Origin: Promicromonospora sp. AC04
GTDB lineage: Bacteria > Actinomycetota > Actinomycetes > Actinomycetales > Cellulomonadaceae
Direction: 5' to 3'
Assembly (NCBI RefSeq): GCF_003058225.1
Contig: NZ_QBUG01000003.1
Coordinates: 124,001-188,000 of the forward strand
Length of the DNA stretch: 64,000 nt
The notes beneath the pieces were generated by a model, which saw only the letters and a list, made by a program, of their open reading frames with translations, was not told the origin of the DNA and ran no database searches. This document shows, piece after piece, positions 10,308 to 18,151 of the stretch. How positions within the stretch are numbered: position 1 is the stretch's first letter; each line of letters starts with the position of its first letter. Both the position numbers and the translations under genes were made by a program.

Positions 10308-12635
10308 GTGTCCGACGACGCCCTGACCTCCCCCACGCCCGCACCGGAAACCGATCGACCGGCCGGCTCCGTACGTGTCGCGCCCGCGCCCCAGGCGCCC
10401 GTTACCGCGCGCCGCCCTGTCGAGCGCACCTTCCACGGCGACACCTTCATCGACGACTACGAGTGGCTCCGCGCGAAGGAGGACCCCGAGGTCGTCGCGC
10501 ACCTGGAGGCGCAGAACGCCTGGACCCTGGCCCGCCAGGAGCACCTCGCGCCGCTGCGGCAGACCCTGTTCGACGAGATCAAGGGGCGCACCCTCGAGAC
10601 CGACCTCTCGGTCCCCGCTCGCGACGGCGCCTGGTGGTACTACGCCCGCACGGTCGAGGGCCAGCAGTACCCGATCCACGCGCGCTACCCCGTCTCCGGT
10701 CCGGACGACTGGACGCCCCGCGTCCTCGAACCCGGCGAGCCGGTGCCGGGCGAGCAGGTGCTGCTGGACCAGAACGCTCAGGCCGAGGGCCACGACTTCT
10801 TCGCGCTGGGCTCGCTCGACGTGTCCGACGACGGCGCCCGCCTGCTCTACGCGACCGACACCGCGGGCGACGAGCGCTACACGCTGCGCGTCCGCGACCT
10901 GGCCACGGGTGAGGACCTCGCGGACGAGGTACGGGACACCGCGCCCGGTGCCATGTTCGCACCCGACGGCGAGCACATCTTCTACCTGACGGTCGACGAC
11001 GCCTGGCGGCCGTGGCGCGTCTGGCGGCACCGGCTCGGCACGCCCGGGTCCGACGACGCGCTGGTGTTCGAGGAGCCCGACGAGCGGTACTGGGTCGGCG
11101 TCGGCCTGTCCCGGTCGAAGAAGTACCTGCAGATCGAGCTCGGCTCCAAGGTGACCAGCGAGTCGTGGCTGCTGGAGTCCGACGACCCGACCGGCGAGTT
11201 CCGCGTCGTGTGGCCCCGCCGCGAGGGTGTCGAGTACTCGGTGGAGCACGCGGTGCTGCCGGACTCGCTGGGTGCGGCCGGCGACACCCTCCTGATCCTG
11301 CACAACAAGGACGCCCTGAACTTCGAGCTCGTCGCGTCCCCCGTACCGGCGCGCGGCGAGACGGTCGCCCCGGAGGCGGCAGCCGTCGTCGTGCCGCACG
11401 ACCCGGAGGTGCGGCTGGAGGGCGTGAGCGCGAGCGAGCGCTACCTGGTGCTCTACTACCGCCGCGGGGCGATCTCCCGCTCGGCTGTCCTGCCCCTCTC
11501 GCCGCGCGCCGGATGGGACTTCCAGGAGATCTCGTTCGGCCAGCCGCTGGAGTCCGTCGGCGCGGGGGTGGGCGTGTGGGAGCAGCCCAACCTCAAGGTG
11601 GGCTACACGTCGTTCGTCACCCCGTCGTCGCTCTACCTGTACGACGTCGCCTCGGGCGAGCGCACCCTGCTCAAGCAGCAGCCGGTGCTGGGCGGGTACG
11701 ACGCCGGCGACTACGACCAGCGCCGGGAGTGGGCGGTCGCGGAGGACGGGACGCGCGTGCCGATCTCCCTGGTCTGGCGCAAGGACAAGGTGCGGTTCGG
11801 GGACTCGTCGGACTCGTCGGGCTCGGCCGGCGGGGCAGGCTCGACGGACTCGTCGGGCTCGGCCGGCGGGGCAGGCTCGACGGACGAGCCGGGCTCGTCC
11901 GGAGACGCGCCCTCGGGGCCCGCTCCCCTCCTCCTGTACGGGTACGGCGCGTACGAGACCTCGATCGACCCCTACTTCTCGGTGCCGCGCCTGAGCCTGC
12001 TGGACCGCGGGGTCGTCTTCGCCATCGCGCACGTGCGCGGCGGCGGCGAGATGGGCCGCGCCTGGTACGACAACGGCAAGCTGGGCGCCAAGCGCAACAC
12101 GTTCACCGACTTCGTGGCCTGCGGCCGGCACCTCGTCGCCGCGGGCTGGACGGCACCGGACCGCATGGTGGCCGACGGCGGCAGCGCCGGCGGGCTGCTC
12201 GTCGGCGCGGCCACCAACCTGGCGCCCGAGCTGTTCGTGGGCGTGCTGGCCGGGGTGCCGTTCGTGGACGCGCTGACGTCCATGCTCGACCCGACGCTCC
12301 CCCTGACCGTCACCGAGTGGGACGAGTGGGGCGACCCCCTGCACGACCCCGAGGTGTACGCGTACATGCGCTCCTACACGCCGTACGAGAACGTGGCCGA
12401 CGACGCCACGCACTACCCGCGCGTGCTCGCCACCACGAGCTTCAACGACACCCGCGTGCTGTACGTGGAGCCGGCGAAGTGGGTGGCCCGGCTACAGGCC
12501 GCGGGCGCGCCCGCGATGCTGAAGATCGAGATGTCGGCCGGGCACGGCGGCGTCTCCGGGCGCTACTCCGCGTGGGAGCAGATCGCGTTCGAGCACGCGT
12601 GGACCCTGGACGTGCTGGGCGTGGCCGACAACTGA
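10308..12635 (+). CDS. ptrB: Oligopeptidase B-type S9 serine peptidase
   Basis: A 775-residue cytoplasmic prolyl-oligopeptidase-family peptidase, closest to oligopeptidase B, which cleaves short peptides after basic residues. GTG start at 10308. The N-terminal seven-bladed propeller begins after RTFHGDTFIDDYEWLRAKED. The C-terminal alpha/beta-hydrolase domain carries the triad Ser626 (GGSAGG), Asp714 (FNDTRV) and His746 (AGHGG). Between propeller and hydrolase (residues about 500-535) lies a Ser/Gly/Ala insert made of two exact 36-bp repeats plus a degenerate third, absent from typical family members. It is a single gene, divergent from livH and followed after 18 bp by the convergent GH3 gene. 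Confidence 0.92.
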   Translation: MSDDALTSPTPAPETDRPAGSVRVAPAPQAPVTARRPVERTFHGDTFIDDYEWLRAKEDPEVVAHLEAQNAWTLARQEHLAPLRQTLFDEIKGRTLETDLSVPARDGAWWYYARTVEGQQYPIHARYPVSGPDDWTPRVLEPGEPVPGEQVLLDQNAQAEGHDFFALGSLDVSDDGARLLYATDTAGDERYTLRVRDLATGEDLADEVRDTAPGAMFAPDGEHIFYLTVDDAWRPWRVWRHRLGTPGSDDALVFEEPDERYWVGVGLSRSKKYLQIELGSKVTSESWLLESDDPTGEFRVVWPRREGVEYSVEHAVLPDSLGAAGDTLLILHNKDALNFELVASPVPARGETVAPEAAAVVVPHDPEVRLEGVSASERYLVLYYRRGAISRSAVLPLSPRAGWDFQEISFGQPLESVGAGVGVWEQPNLKVGYTSFVTPSSLYLYDVASGERTLLKQQPVLGGYDAGDYDQRREWAVAEDGTRVPISLVWRKDKVRFGDSSDSSGSAGGAGSTDSSGSAGGAGSTDEPGSSGDAPSGPAPLLLYGYGAYETSIDPYFSVPRLSLLDRGVVFAIAHVRGGGEMGRAWYDNGKLGAKRNTFTDFVACGRHLVAAGWTAPDRMVADGGSAGGLLVGAATNLAPELFVGVLAGVPFVDALTSMLDPTLPLTVTEWDEWGDPLHDPEVYAYMRSYTPYENVADDATHYPRVLATTSFNDTRVLYVEPAKWVARLQAAGAPAMLKIEMSAGHGGVSGRYSAWEQIAFEHAWTLDVLGVADN
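11811..11906 (+). repeat. 36-bp tandem repeat inside oligopeptidase B
   Basis: Two exact 36-bp units (11811-11846 and 11847-11882) encode DSSGSAGGAGST twice, followed by a diverged partial third unit (DEPGSSGD). The unit stays in frame, so copy number can change without breaking the gene. It sits at the hinge between the propeller and catalytic domains. Confidence 0.9.
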
Positions 12636-12653
12636 TCCGCGGCCTCCGCGACG

Positions 12654-13958
12654 TCAGAGGTCGGCCTTGGCGGCGGCCACGCGGGCCGCCGCCGCGTCCA
12701 CCTTCGCGGCGAATCCCGGATCGCTCCGCGCCGTCCTGATCAGCGCGTTCACCATGGCCGGGGCGACTGTCGGCCGCGCGGACGCGAGCACCACGTCCAC
12801 CCCGGCATCGACGGCGCGGACAGCCCGCGCGCCGGCGGGCACGCTCTCGACCTGCACCGCAGCGGACAGGTCGTCGGAGATGATCACGCCGTCGAACCCG
12901 AGCTCACGGACCAGGCCCACCGCCGTGGGGCTGAACACGGCCGGCGCGTCCGGGTCGATCTTCGTGTAGATCGCGGACGACATCATGACCAGGCCGGAGC
13001 CCGCCTCGATGCCGGAGTCGAACACCGCAACGGACGGGTCGTCGGGGCCGGTGACCGTGTCGGTCACCCCGGCCGTGGTGTCCGTGTTCGCGGTGACCCG
13101 CCCCAGGCCGGGGAAGTGCTTGATCGACGTCTGCACTCCCGCGTCGCGCTGGCCCTGCGCGAACGCGTTGCCGTGCGTGATCACCGACTCCGTCGTGTAC
13201 CCGTAGTTGCGCCCGAACGCACCGATCGGCGCGTTGGACGACGCCGTCCCGGGCGGCACGAGGTCCAGCACCGGCGCGAGGTTGAGGTTCACGCCGGCGG
13301 CGGCGAGCTGGGCGCCCCAGGTGCGGGACCTGGCCCGCAGGTCGGGCGCCGACATCTTCGCCTGGTCGAGCGCGCTCGGCATGTCGCTGAACCCGGGCCC
13401 GCGCAGCACCTGCACCTCGCCGCCCTCCTGGTCGGTCGCCACGAACAGGGGTTCCCTGCCCTGCGCCGCGGCGGAGACAGCAGCGTCCACCAGGTTCTTC
13501 ACCGGCTGCCGGCCCGCCCTGGTGCGGCCGTGCAGGAACACGCCGCCGATCCGCTGGTTCCGCACCATGTTGAACGTCGGCTGGAACGGTCCGGCCACGG
13601 GCAGGCCCACCATCACGATCTGGCCCACCTTCTCCTCCAGCGTCCAGCCGGCCACGAGCGACAGGTCCGGGGTTCCGGGCGTCGGCTCGGGCGTCGGCTC
13701 CGGCGTGGGCGCAGCGGTGGGGCTCGCGGTGGGCTCCCCCGGCGACGCGCCACCCGACGGCGCACCCGGGCCGGACGGCGCAGCGCTCGGCGACGGCGAG
13801 CTGGGCCGCCCGCTCGGCTGGGTGTTCGACTGAACGGGTCCGGGCAGGGCGGTCGGCGCGGGCTCCGCCGTCGGACCGGCGCAGCCCGCGGCCAGGACCG
13901 TCACCGCGACAGCTGCCGCGGTGAGGAGCCCGAGCGGGCGAAAGCGGTTCATGGCCAT
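12654..13958 (-). CDS. GH3 beta-N-acetylhexosaminidase-like lipoprotein
   Basis: A 434-residue exported glycoside hydrolase family 3 protein, similar to NagZ, which removes N-acetylglucosamine from peptidoglycan fragments. The ATG at 13958 is weakly supported by GGTGAGA; ATG 13952 is an alternative. The signal peptide ends in lipobox LAAGC. A Pro/Ser/Thr-rich linker (about residues 27-85) leads to the barrel, starting at WTLEEKVGQIVMVG. Motifs are KHFPGLGRV and VIISDDLSAAV, whose Asp is the expected nucleophile. The loop after KHFPG lacks the Asp-Ser-His acid/base pattern of classical NagZ and has NTDTTAGV instead. It is lipid-anchored outside the membrane, unlike cytoplasmic enterobacterial NagZ. 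Confidence 0.87.
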   Translation of the reverse strand: MAMNRFRPLGLLTAAAVAVTVLAAGCAGPTAEPAPTALPGPVQSNTQPSGRPSSPSPSAAPSGPGAPSGGASPGEPTASPTAAPTPEPTPEPTPGTPDLSLVAGWTLEEKVGQIVMVGLPVAGPFQPTFNMVRNQRIGGVFLHGRTRAGRQPVKNLVDAAVSAAAQGREPLFVATDQEGGEVQVLRGPGFSDMPSALDQAKMSAPDLRARSRTWGAQLAAAGVNLNLAPVLDLVPPGTASSNAPIGAFGRNYGYTTESVITHGNAFAQGQRDAGVQTSIKHFPGLGRVTANTDTTAGVTDTVTGPDDPSVAVFDSGIEAGSGLVMMSSAIYTKIDPDAPAVFSPTAVGLVRELGFDGVIISDDLSAAVQVESVPAGARAVRAVDAGVDVVLASARPTVAPAMVNALIRTARSDPGFAAKVDAAAARVAAAKADL

Positions 13959-14038
13959 CAGTCTCACCCCAGCGCGGGGCACACGTGCAATCGGGGCGCC
14001 GGCCGGAACGGATCCCTTAGCAGATCCCGGGGTCCGGG

Positions 14039-15172
14039 TCAGAGAGCCTCGGCGAGCGCCTGGACGAACCCGTCGACGTCCGCCTCCGTGGTGTCCCAGG
14101 CGCACATCCAGCGGACCTCGACGCGGTCGGCCGTCTCGCCCGGGGCCCAGTCGTAGAACCGTGCGTGGGTGCGCGCGCGATCGGCCGCCGCGCGGGGCAG
14201 CGTCGCGAACACGACGTTCGCCTCGGTCGGGCTCGTGACCCGGACTCCCGACGGCCGGTCGAGCAGCCCCGCCGCTTCGATCCCGGCCCGCAGGCGCGCG
14301 CCCATCGTGTTGGAGTGTGCGGCGTTGCGCAGCCACAGCGGCGCGCCGTCGCCGCTGCCGGACGTCGGTGTACCGGGCGCGCCGAGCAGGGCCAGGAGCT
14401 GCGCCGACACGAACCGCGTCTTCGACGCGAGCTGCATGGTGGCCTTACGGAGGTACGGCACGGCCTCGCTCAGGCTTGGTGCCGCGCCGGCCGCGCCGTC
14501 GGACAGCACCACCACCGCCTCGCCCAGCATGCCGCCGTTCTTCGCCGCGCCGAAGGACAGGATGTCCACACCGACGTCGGTGGTGATCTCGCGCAGGCCG
14601 ACGTCAAGCGTGGCCGCCGCGTTCGCGAGGCGCGACCCGTCCACGTGCACGCGCAGGCCCGCCGCGTGGGCGGTGTCCGCGAGCAGCTTCAGGTCGGCCA
14701 CGGAGTAGACCGTGCCGAGCTCGGTCACCTGCGTGAGGCTCAGGACCGCAGGCTGCGCGCGGTGCACGTCGCCGATGTCGCCGGCGAAGCGGTCGACGGA
14801 CTCGGGCCCGATCCGGCCCGCCACGCTCGGGACGGCGAGGATCTTGAGGCCGCCCACGCGCTCGGGCGCGCCGTTCTCGTCCGTGTGGATGTGCGCGACG
14901 TCGCTGGCGATCACCCCACCCCAGCGCGGGGCCGCGGCCATGAGGCTGATGACGTTCGCACCCGTGCCGTTCAGCACGGGGAAGATGCGCGCGTGCTCGC
15001 CGAACACCTCGGTGGTGCGTTCCTGCAGGCGGGCGGACACGGGGTCGTCGCCGTACGAGACGGCGGCGCCGTCGTTCGCCGCGACGATCGCGGCCATGAC
15101 CTCGGGGTGGACGGGGGCGTAGTTGTCGGAGGCGAAGTGCTGCACCAGCCCATTGTCCCGCTCGGCCCTCAT
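14039..15172 (-). CDS. ltaE: Low-specificity L-threonine aldolase
   Basis: A 377-residue PLP enzyme of the beta-eliminating lyase/threonine aldolase family, cleaving threonine or allo-threonine to glycine and acetaldehyde. The PLP-binding lysine is in SFGAAKNGG near the middle, and HVDGSRLANAAA carries the cofactor-contacting Asp. The N-terminal FASDNYAPVHPEVMAAI is family-typical. The start is uncertain: ATG 15172 lacks a good ribosome binding site, and a GTG about 9 codons further in would still keep the whole domain. It lies alone between the GH3 gene and cspA, on the same strand as both. Confidence 0.9.
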   Translation of the reverse strand: MRAERDNGLVQHFASDNYAPVHPEVMAAIVAANDGAAVSYGDDPVSARLQERTTEVFGEHARIFPVLNGTGANVISLMAAAPRWGGVIASDVAHIHTDENGAPERVGGLKILAVPSVAGRIGPESVDRFAGDIGDVHRAQPAVLSLTQVTELGTVYSVADLKLLADTAHAAGLRVHVDGSRLANAAATLDVGLREITTDVGVDILSFGAAKNGGMLGEAVVVLSDGAAGAAPSLSEAVPYLRKATMQLASKTRFVSAQLLALLGAPGTPTSGSGDGAPLWLRNAAHSNTMGARLRAGIEAAGLLDRPSGVRVTSPTEANVVFATLPRAAADRARTHARFYDWAPGETADRVEVRWMCAWDTTEADVDGFVQALAEAL

Positions 15173-15224
15173 CGGATGAACCACGGAGGCGAACCGGCGG
15201 CCCACCCCTCGGGATCCGGGCAGA

Positions 15225-15259
15225 ACGAAGGCCCGGTCACCTCGAAAGGTGACCGGGCC
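15225..15259 (-). terminator. Terminator hairpin downstream of cspA
   Basis: A 13-bp perfect stem (15230-15242 with 15247-15259) closes over a 4-base loop 64 bases after the cspA stop. Nineteen bases (15225-15243) are identical to 17157-17175 in the hairpin that follows livK. Confidence 0.75.
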
Positions 15260-15322
15260 GACGTCGTACAACCGGGCAGGCTCAGACGTTCTCAGGCGAG
15301 CCTGCAGTGTCGGCTGTCAAGA

Positions 15323-15526
15323 TCAGATCGGGCGGATGTTCTCCGCCTGGAGGCCCTTGGGGCCCTGCTTCACGTCGAACTCGACGCGCTGGTTCTCCTC
15401 CAGCGAGCGGTAGCCGCTCGACTGGATCGCGCTGAAGTGGGCGAACACGTCCTGCCCACCGTCCTCGGGTGCGATGAACCCGAAGCCCTTCTCGGCGTTG
15501 AACCACTTGACGGTTCCGAATGCCAT
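15323..15526 (-). CDS. cspA: Cold-shock domain protein CspA family
   Basis: A 67-residue single cold-shock domain protein, an RNA/DNA chaperone. It has both nucleic-acid-binding motifs, RNP1 (KGFGFI) and RNP2 (DVFAHF), and the normal length and ending ([10 protein letters not shown]). The ATG at 15526 is preceded by AAGGAG at good spacing. The 5' side has about 200 untranslated bases before any other gene, consistent with the long regulated leaders of csp genes, though no specific cold-box can be named. Terminates at the hairpin at 15225-15259. Confidence 0.95.
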   Translation of the reverse strand: MAFGTVKWFNAEKGFGFIAPEDGGQDVFAHFSAIQSSGYRSLEENQRVEFDVKQGPKGLQAENIRPI

Positions 15527-15864
15527 GTACTGCTCCTTGCAAGATGCGACGACCCCGGCCTTCGGGATCGCAGTAATCACGGTGTCGTCGTCATCTCTTG
15601 GAAGAACGATCGAGGCACTGCAACACGGCAAGCGTACCTGCCCCGGTCCAGGAAAGCCCGACCAAATCTTCGTGACGTGTGTCAGACAGGTGCCCGGATG
15701 AACTTTTCTTGGGTCTAGAGTGAGCAGGGTCACGTCCTCGTAACAATATGGGCCTGGATGGCGGATCGATACACGAGCGTCACATGGGGTGACTACGTTC
15801 AGCGACCACGACGGGGCAAAGTGCCGCCGTCAGATCCACTCCCGCTTGAAGGGGAACAGCAGAA
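15527..15864. promoter_or_regulatory. Divergent control region between cspA and livK
   Basis: This 338-bp gap holds no plausible gene. It must contain the cspA promoter and leader on the minus strand and the livK promoter on the plus strand. It has AT-richer patches around 15660-15680 and 15735-15755. I cannot assign exact -35/-10 boxes or a known riboswitch fold. Confidence 0.5.
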
Positions 15865-17139
15865 ATGATCCGACGTTCCACGGCTTCGCGCGGTCTCGCG
15901 CTGGCGGCAGTCCTCAGCGTGGGCCTGGCAGCCTGCTCCACCTCGGGAGATGGCGGAGAAGGTGGCGGCTCCGCCGAGCCGCTCACCATCGGCACCATCC
16001 TCCCCGTTACCGGTTCCCTCGCCTACCTCGGCCCGCCCGAGTTCGCCGGCGTCGGACTTGCGGTCGACGAGATCAATGCTGCCGGGGGTGTGCTCGGCAA
16101 CGAAGTGGCGCTCGAGACCGGTGACTCCGGCGACTCGACCGACATGAGCGTCTCGACGAACACCGCCACCGACCTCATCAGCAACGGCGTTGACGTCGCG
16201 ATCGGTGCCGCGTCCTCGTCCGTGTCCCAGAACGTGGTGGACCAGTTCACCGAGGCCGGGGTTCTCCAGATCTCGCCCGCGAACACCTCCACCGAGCTGT
16301 CGGGCGTGAGCGACCTGTTCGCGCGCACCGCCCCGCCGGACACCGTGCAGGGTGCGGCGCTCGGCTCGCTCATCCTCGACGGCGGGCACCAGAAGGTCGC
16401 CTTCCTCGTGCAGAACGAGACCTATGGCACCGGCCTGCGCGACGTCGTGCAGTCGACGATCGAGGCAGCGGGTGCCGAGGTCGTCTACGGCGGGACCGAC
16501 GACGGTGACGAGTTCGCCCCGGGCGAGACCAACTTCTCGTCCATCGTGACCGACGTGCTGGCGGCCAAGCCGGACGCGATCGCCATCATCGCGTTCGAGG
16601 AGACGACGGCGGCCGTGTCCGAGCTCGTCTCGCAGGGCTGGGACTTCAACGGGACCACGTACTTCTGCGACGGCAACACCGCCGACTACTCGGAGGACTT
16701 CGACCCGGGCACCCTCGAGGGTGTCATCGGCACCATCCCCGGCGCCGACCCGGAGCAGACCTTCAAGGACGACGCGAACGCCTGGTACGAGGAGAACGAG
16801 GGCGAGGCGCTGACCGACTACGCCTACGCCGCCGAGTCGTACGACGCCGTGATCCTCGCCGCGCTCGCCGCGGTGAAGGCCGAGTCGACCACCGGTACCG
16901 ACATCGCCGCGGAGCTCCGCGCGGTTTCCGGCTCGAACGGTGGCACCGAGGTGTCCAGCTTCGAGGAGGGCGTCGCGGCGCTCGAGGCCGGTGAGGAGAT
17001 CCACTACACGGGTGTCTCGGGCATCGGTCCGATCAACGAGGACAACGACCCGTCGTCCGCGTTCGTCGGCGTGTACGAGTACGACGGCGACAACAAGAAC
17101 ATCTGGACCCGCGTGATCGAGGGTTCGGTCGAGGGCTGA
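15865..17139 (+). CDS. livK: Branched-chain amino acid ABC transporter substrate-binding lipoprotein
   Basis: A 424-residue exported solute-binding protein of the LivJ/LivK (Peripla_BP_6) family. The signal peptide ends in lipobox LAAC near residue 22, so it is tethered to the outer face of the membrane. The first lobe opens with TIGTILPVTGSLAYLGPPEFAGVGLAVDEINAAGG-type sequence (conserved Gly-Pro and Ala-Glu-Asn-like positions), and DLISNGVDVAIGAASSSVS follows. GAAGGGG precedes the ATG. It is the likely partner of the livHMGF operon, but sits 5.8 kb from livH on the opposite strand, with three other genes between. Ends at the hairpin at 17156-17197. Confidence 0.93.
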   Translation: MIRRSTASRGLALAAVLSVGLAACSTSGDGGEGGGSAEPLTIGTILPVTGSLAYLGPPEFAGVGLAVDEINAAGGVLGNEVALETGDSGDSTDMSVSTNTATDLISNGVDVAIGAASSSVSQNVVDQFTEAGVLQISPANTSTELSGVSDLFARTAPPDTVQGAALGSLILDGGHQKVAFLVQNETYGTGLRDVVQSTIEAAGAEVVYGGTDDGDEFAPGETNFSSIVTDVLAAKPDAIAIIAFEETTAAVSELVSQGWDFNGTTYFCDGNTADYSEDFDPGTLEGVIGTIPGADPEQTFKDDANAWYEENEGEALTDYAYAAESYDAVILAALAAVKAESTTGTDIAAELRAVSGSNGGTEVSSFEEGVAALEAGEEIHYTGVSGIGPINEDNDPSSAFVGVYEYDGDNKNIWTRVIEGSVEG

Positions 17140-17155
17140 CGCTCCCGACAGACAC

Positions 17156-17197
17156 GACGAAGGCCCGGTCACCTCACGAGGCGGCCGGGCCTTCGTC
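17156..17197 (+). terminator. Terminator hairpin of livK
   Basis: A 13-bp perfect stem (17156-17168 with 17185-17197) starts 17 bases after the livK stop. It shares a 19-base identical stretch with the cspA terminator, in the same orientation on the plus strand. Confidence 0.75.
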
Positions 17198-17303
17198 ATG
17201 TCTCGTTCGCATCCGCGGGGGACGATGAGTGGGAACCCAGGGCGACGGCGCTCCGTTGACCCGGGTGGACCGTCAGGACCGAACCTCACGAAGGACTGAG
17301 ATC

Positions 17304-18035
17304 ATGGGCTTCCTCGACCGACTGCTCGGCCGCGAGCCGCGCGAGCAGACCCCCGGTATGTATCAGGGCGGCCGCACGCCACAGCCGCAGTACCAGCAGG
17401 CGCCGGGCCGGACCCCCGACTACGGCACGGCACCCGTCTACGGGTCCGCCGCGAGCACGGGCCGCAGCGAGGACGAGGTGGCGATCGAGCGCTACCGCTA
17501 CCTGCTGCGCACCGCGCCGCCGGACCGGGTCGAGGAGGCGCACGCGGAGGCGTTCGCCCAGCTCACGCCCGAGCAGCGGAGCCAGGTCCTGGCCCAGCTG
17601 AGCGAGACCGTGCCGGCCAACGAGCGCGCGACGTCGGACGACCCGCGCGACCTGGCCCGCATGGCCACCCGGGCCGAGATGCGCAACCCCGGCACCCTCG
17701 AGCGGAACTTCGGCCAGAGCCGTGGTCCGGGCTTCGGCTCGATGCTCGGCGCGAGCATGCTCGGCACGATCGGTGGCATGGTCATCGGCTCGGCCGTCGC
17801 GGACATGATGTTCGGCAGCTCCTTCGGGGACCCGGCGCAGGACTTCGCCGGCGAGGAGGGCGGCGGCGAGTCCGGCGGCGGCGAGGAAGCGGGCGCGGAG
17901 GCCGGTGCCGAGCCGACCGAGGCTTCCGGCGCCGACGGCGGAGACGCCGGGGCGGATGCCGGAGGCGGCTTCTTCGGTGGCGACTTCGGGGGCGGCGACT
18001 TCGGCGGGGGCGACTTCGGGGGCGGCGACTTCTAG
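17304..18035 (+). CDS. Unknown protein with Gly-rich hydrophobic segment and GGGDF tail
   Basis: A 243-residue protein I cannot assign. The ATG at 17304 follows AAGGA. Residues 1-50 are Gln/Pro/Tyr-rich (MGFLDRLLGREP start). Residues about 55-120 are a charged helical domain (ERYRYLLRTAPPDRVEEAHAEAF, LTPEQRSQVLAQL). A Gly/Met-rich hydrophobic patch, GSMLGASMLGTIGGMVIGSAVADMM, lies at about 140-170 and resembles membrane-inserting glycine-zipper segments. An acidic Gly/Glu/Ala region follows, and the protein ends in four GGDF-type repeats. Paralogous proteins in actinobacteria are hypothetical. Single gene between strong hairpins. Function unknown. Confidence 0.8.
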   Translation: MGFLDRLLGREPREQTPGMYQGGRTPQPQYQQAPGRTPDYGTAPVYGSAASTGRSEDEVAIERYRYLLRTAPPDRVEEAHAEAFAQLTPEQRSQVLAQLSETVPANERATSDDPRDLARMATRAEMRNPGTLERNFGQSRGPGFGSMLGASMLGTIGGMVIGSAVADMMFGSSFGDPAQDFAGEEGGGESGGGEEAGAEAGAEPTEASGADGGDAGADAGGGFFGGDFGGGDFGGGDFGGGDF

Positions 18036-18056
18036 CCCCTCCGCGAACAGCACCGT

Positions 18057-18116
18057 GGCGCGGCTGTCGCCGGTCGAGCGGGTATCGCCCAGGTCTCGAC
18101 CGGCGACAGCCGCGCC
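18057..18116. terminator. Long hairpin terminator after the Gly-rich gene
   Basis: A perfect 21-bp stem (18057-18077 with 18096-18116) with an 18-base loop, between convergent genes. It may serve both strands. Confidence 0.8.
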
Positions 18117-18122
18117 ATCCTT

Positions 18123-18151
18123 CGCACCGGCACCCGGCAGGAGCCGGTGCG
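18123..18151 (-). terminator. Short hairpin abutting the nuclease/helicase stop
   Basis: An 8-bp stem (cgcaccgg at 18123-18130 with ccggtgcg at 18144-18151) lies immediately after the stop codon of the minus-strand nuclease/helicase gene. It is a plausible terminator for that gene, weaker than its neighbour. Confidence 0.5.

Noticed and set aside
10194-12413. 739-codon minus-strand frame opposite oligopeptidase B
   Set aside because: Composition is Val/Arg/Gly/Glu-rich with no motif, while the plus strand encodes the full S9 catalytic triad.
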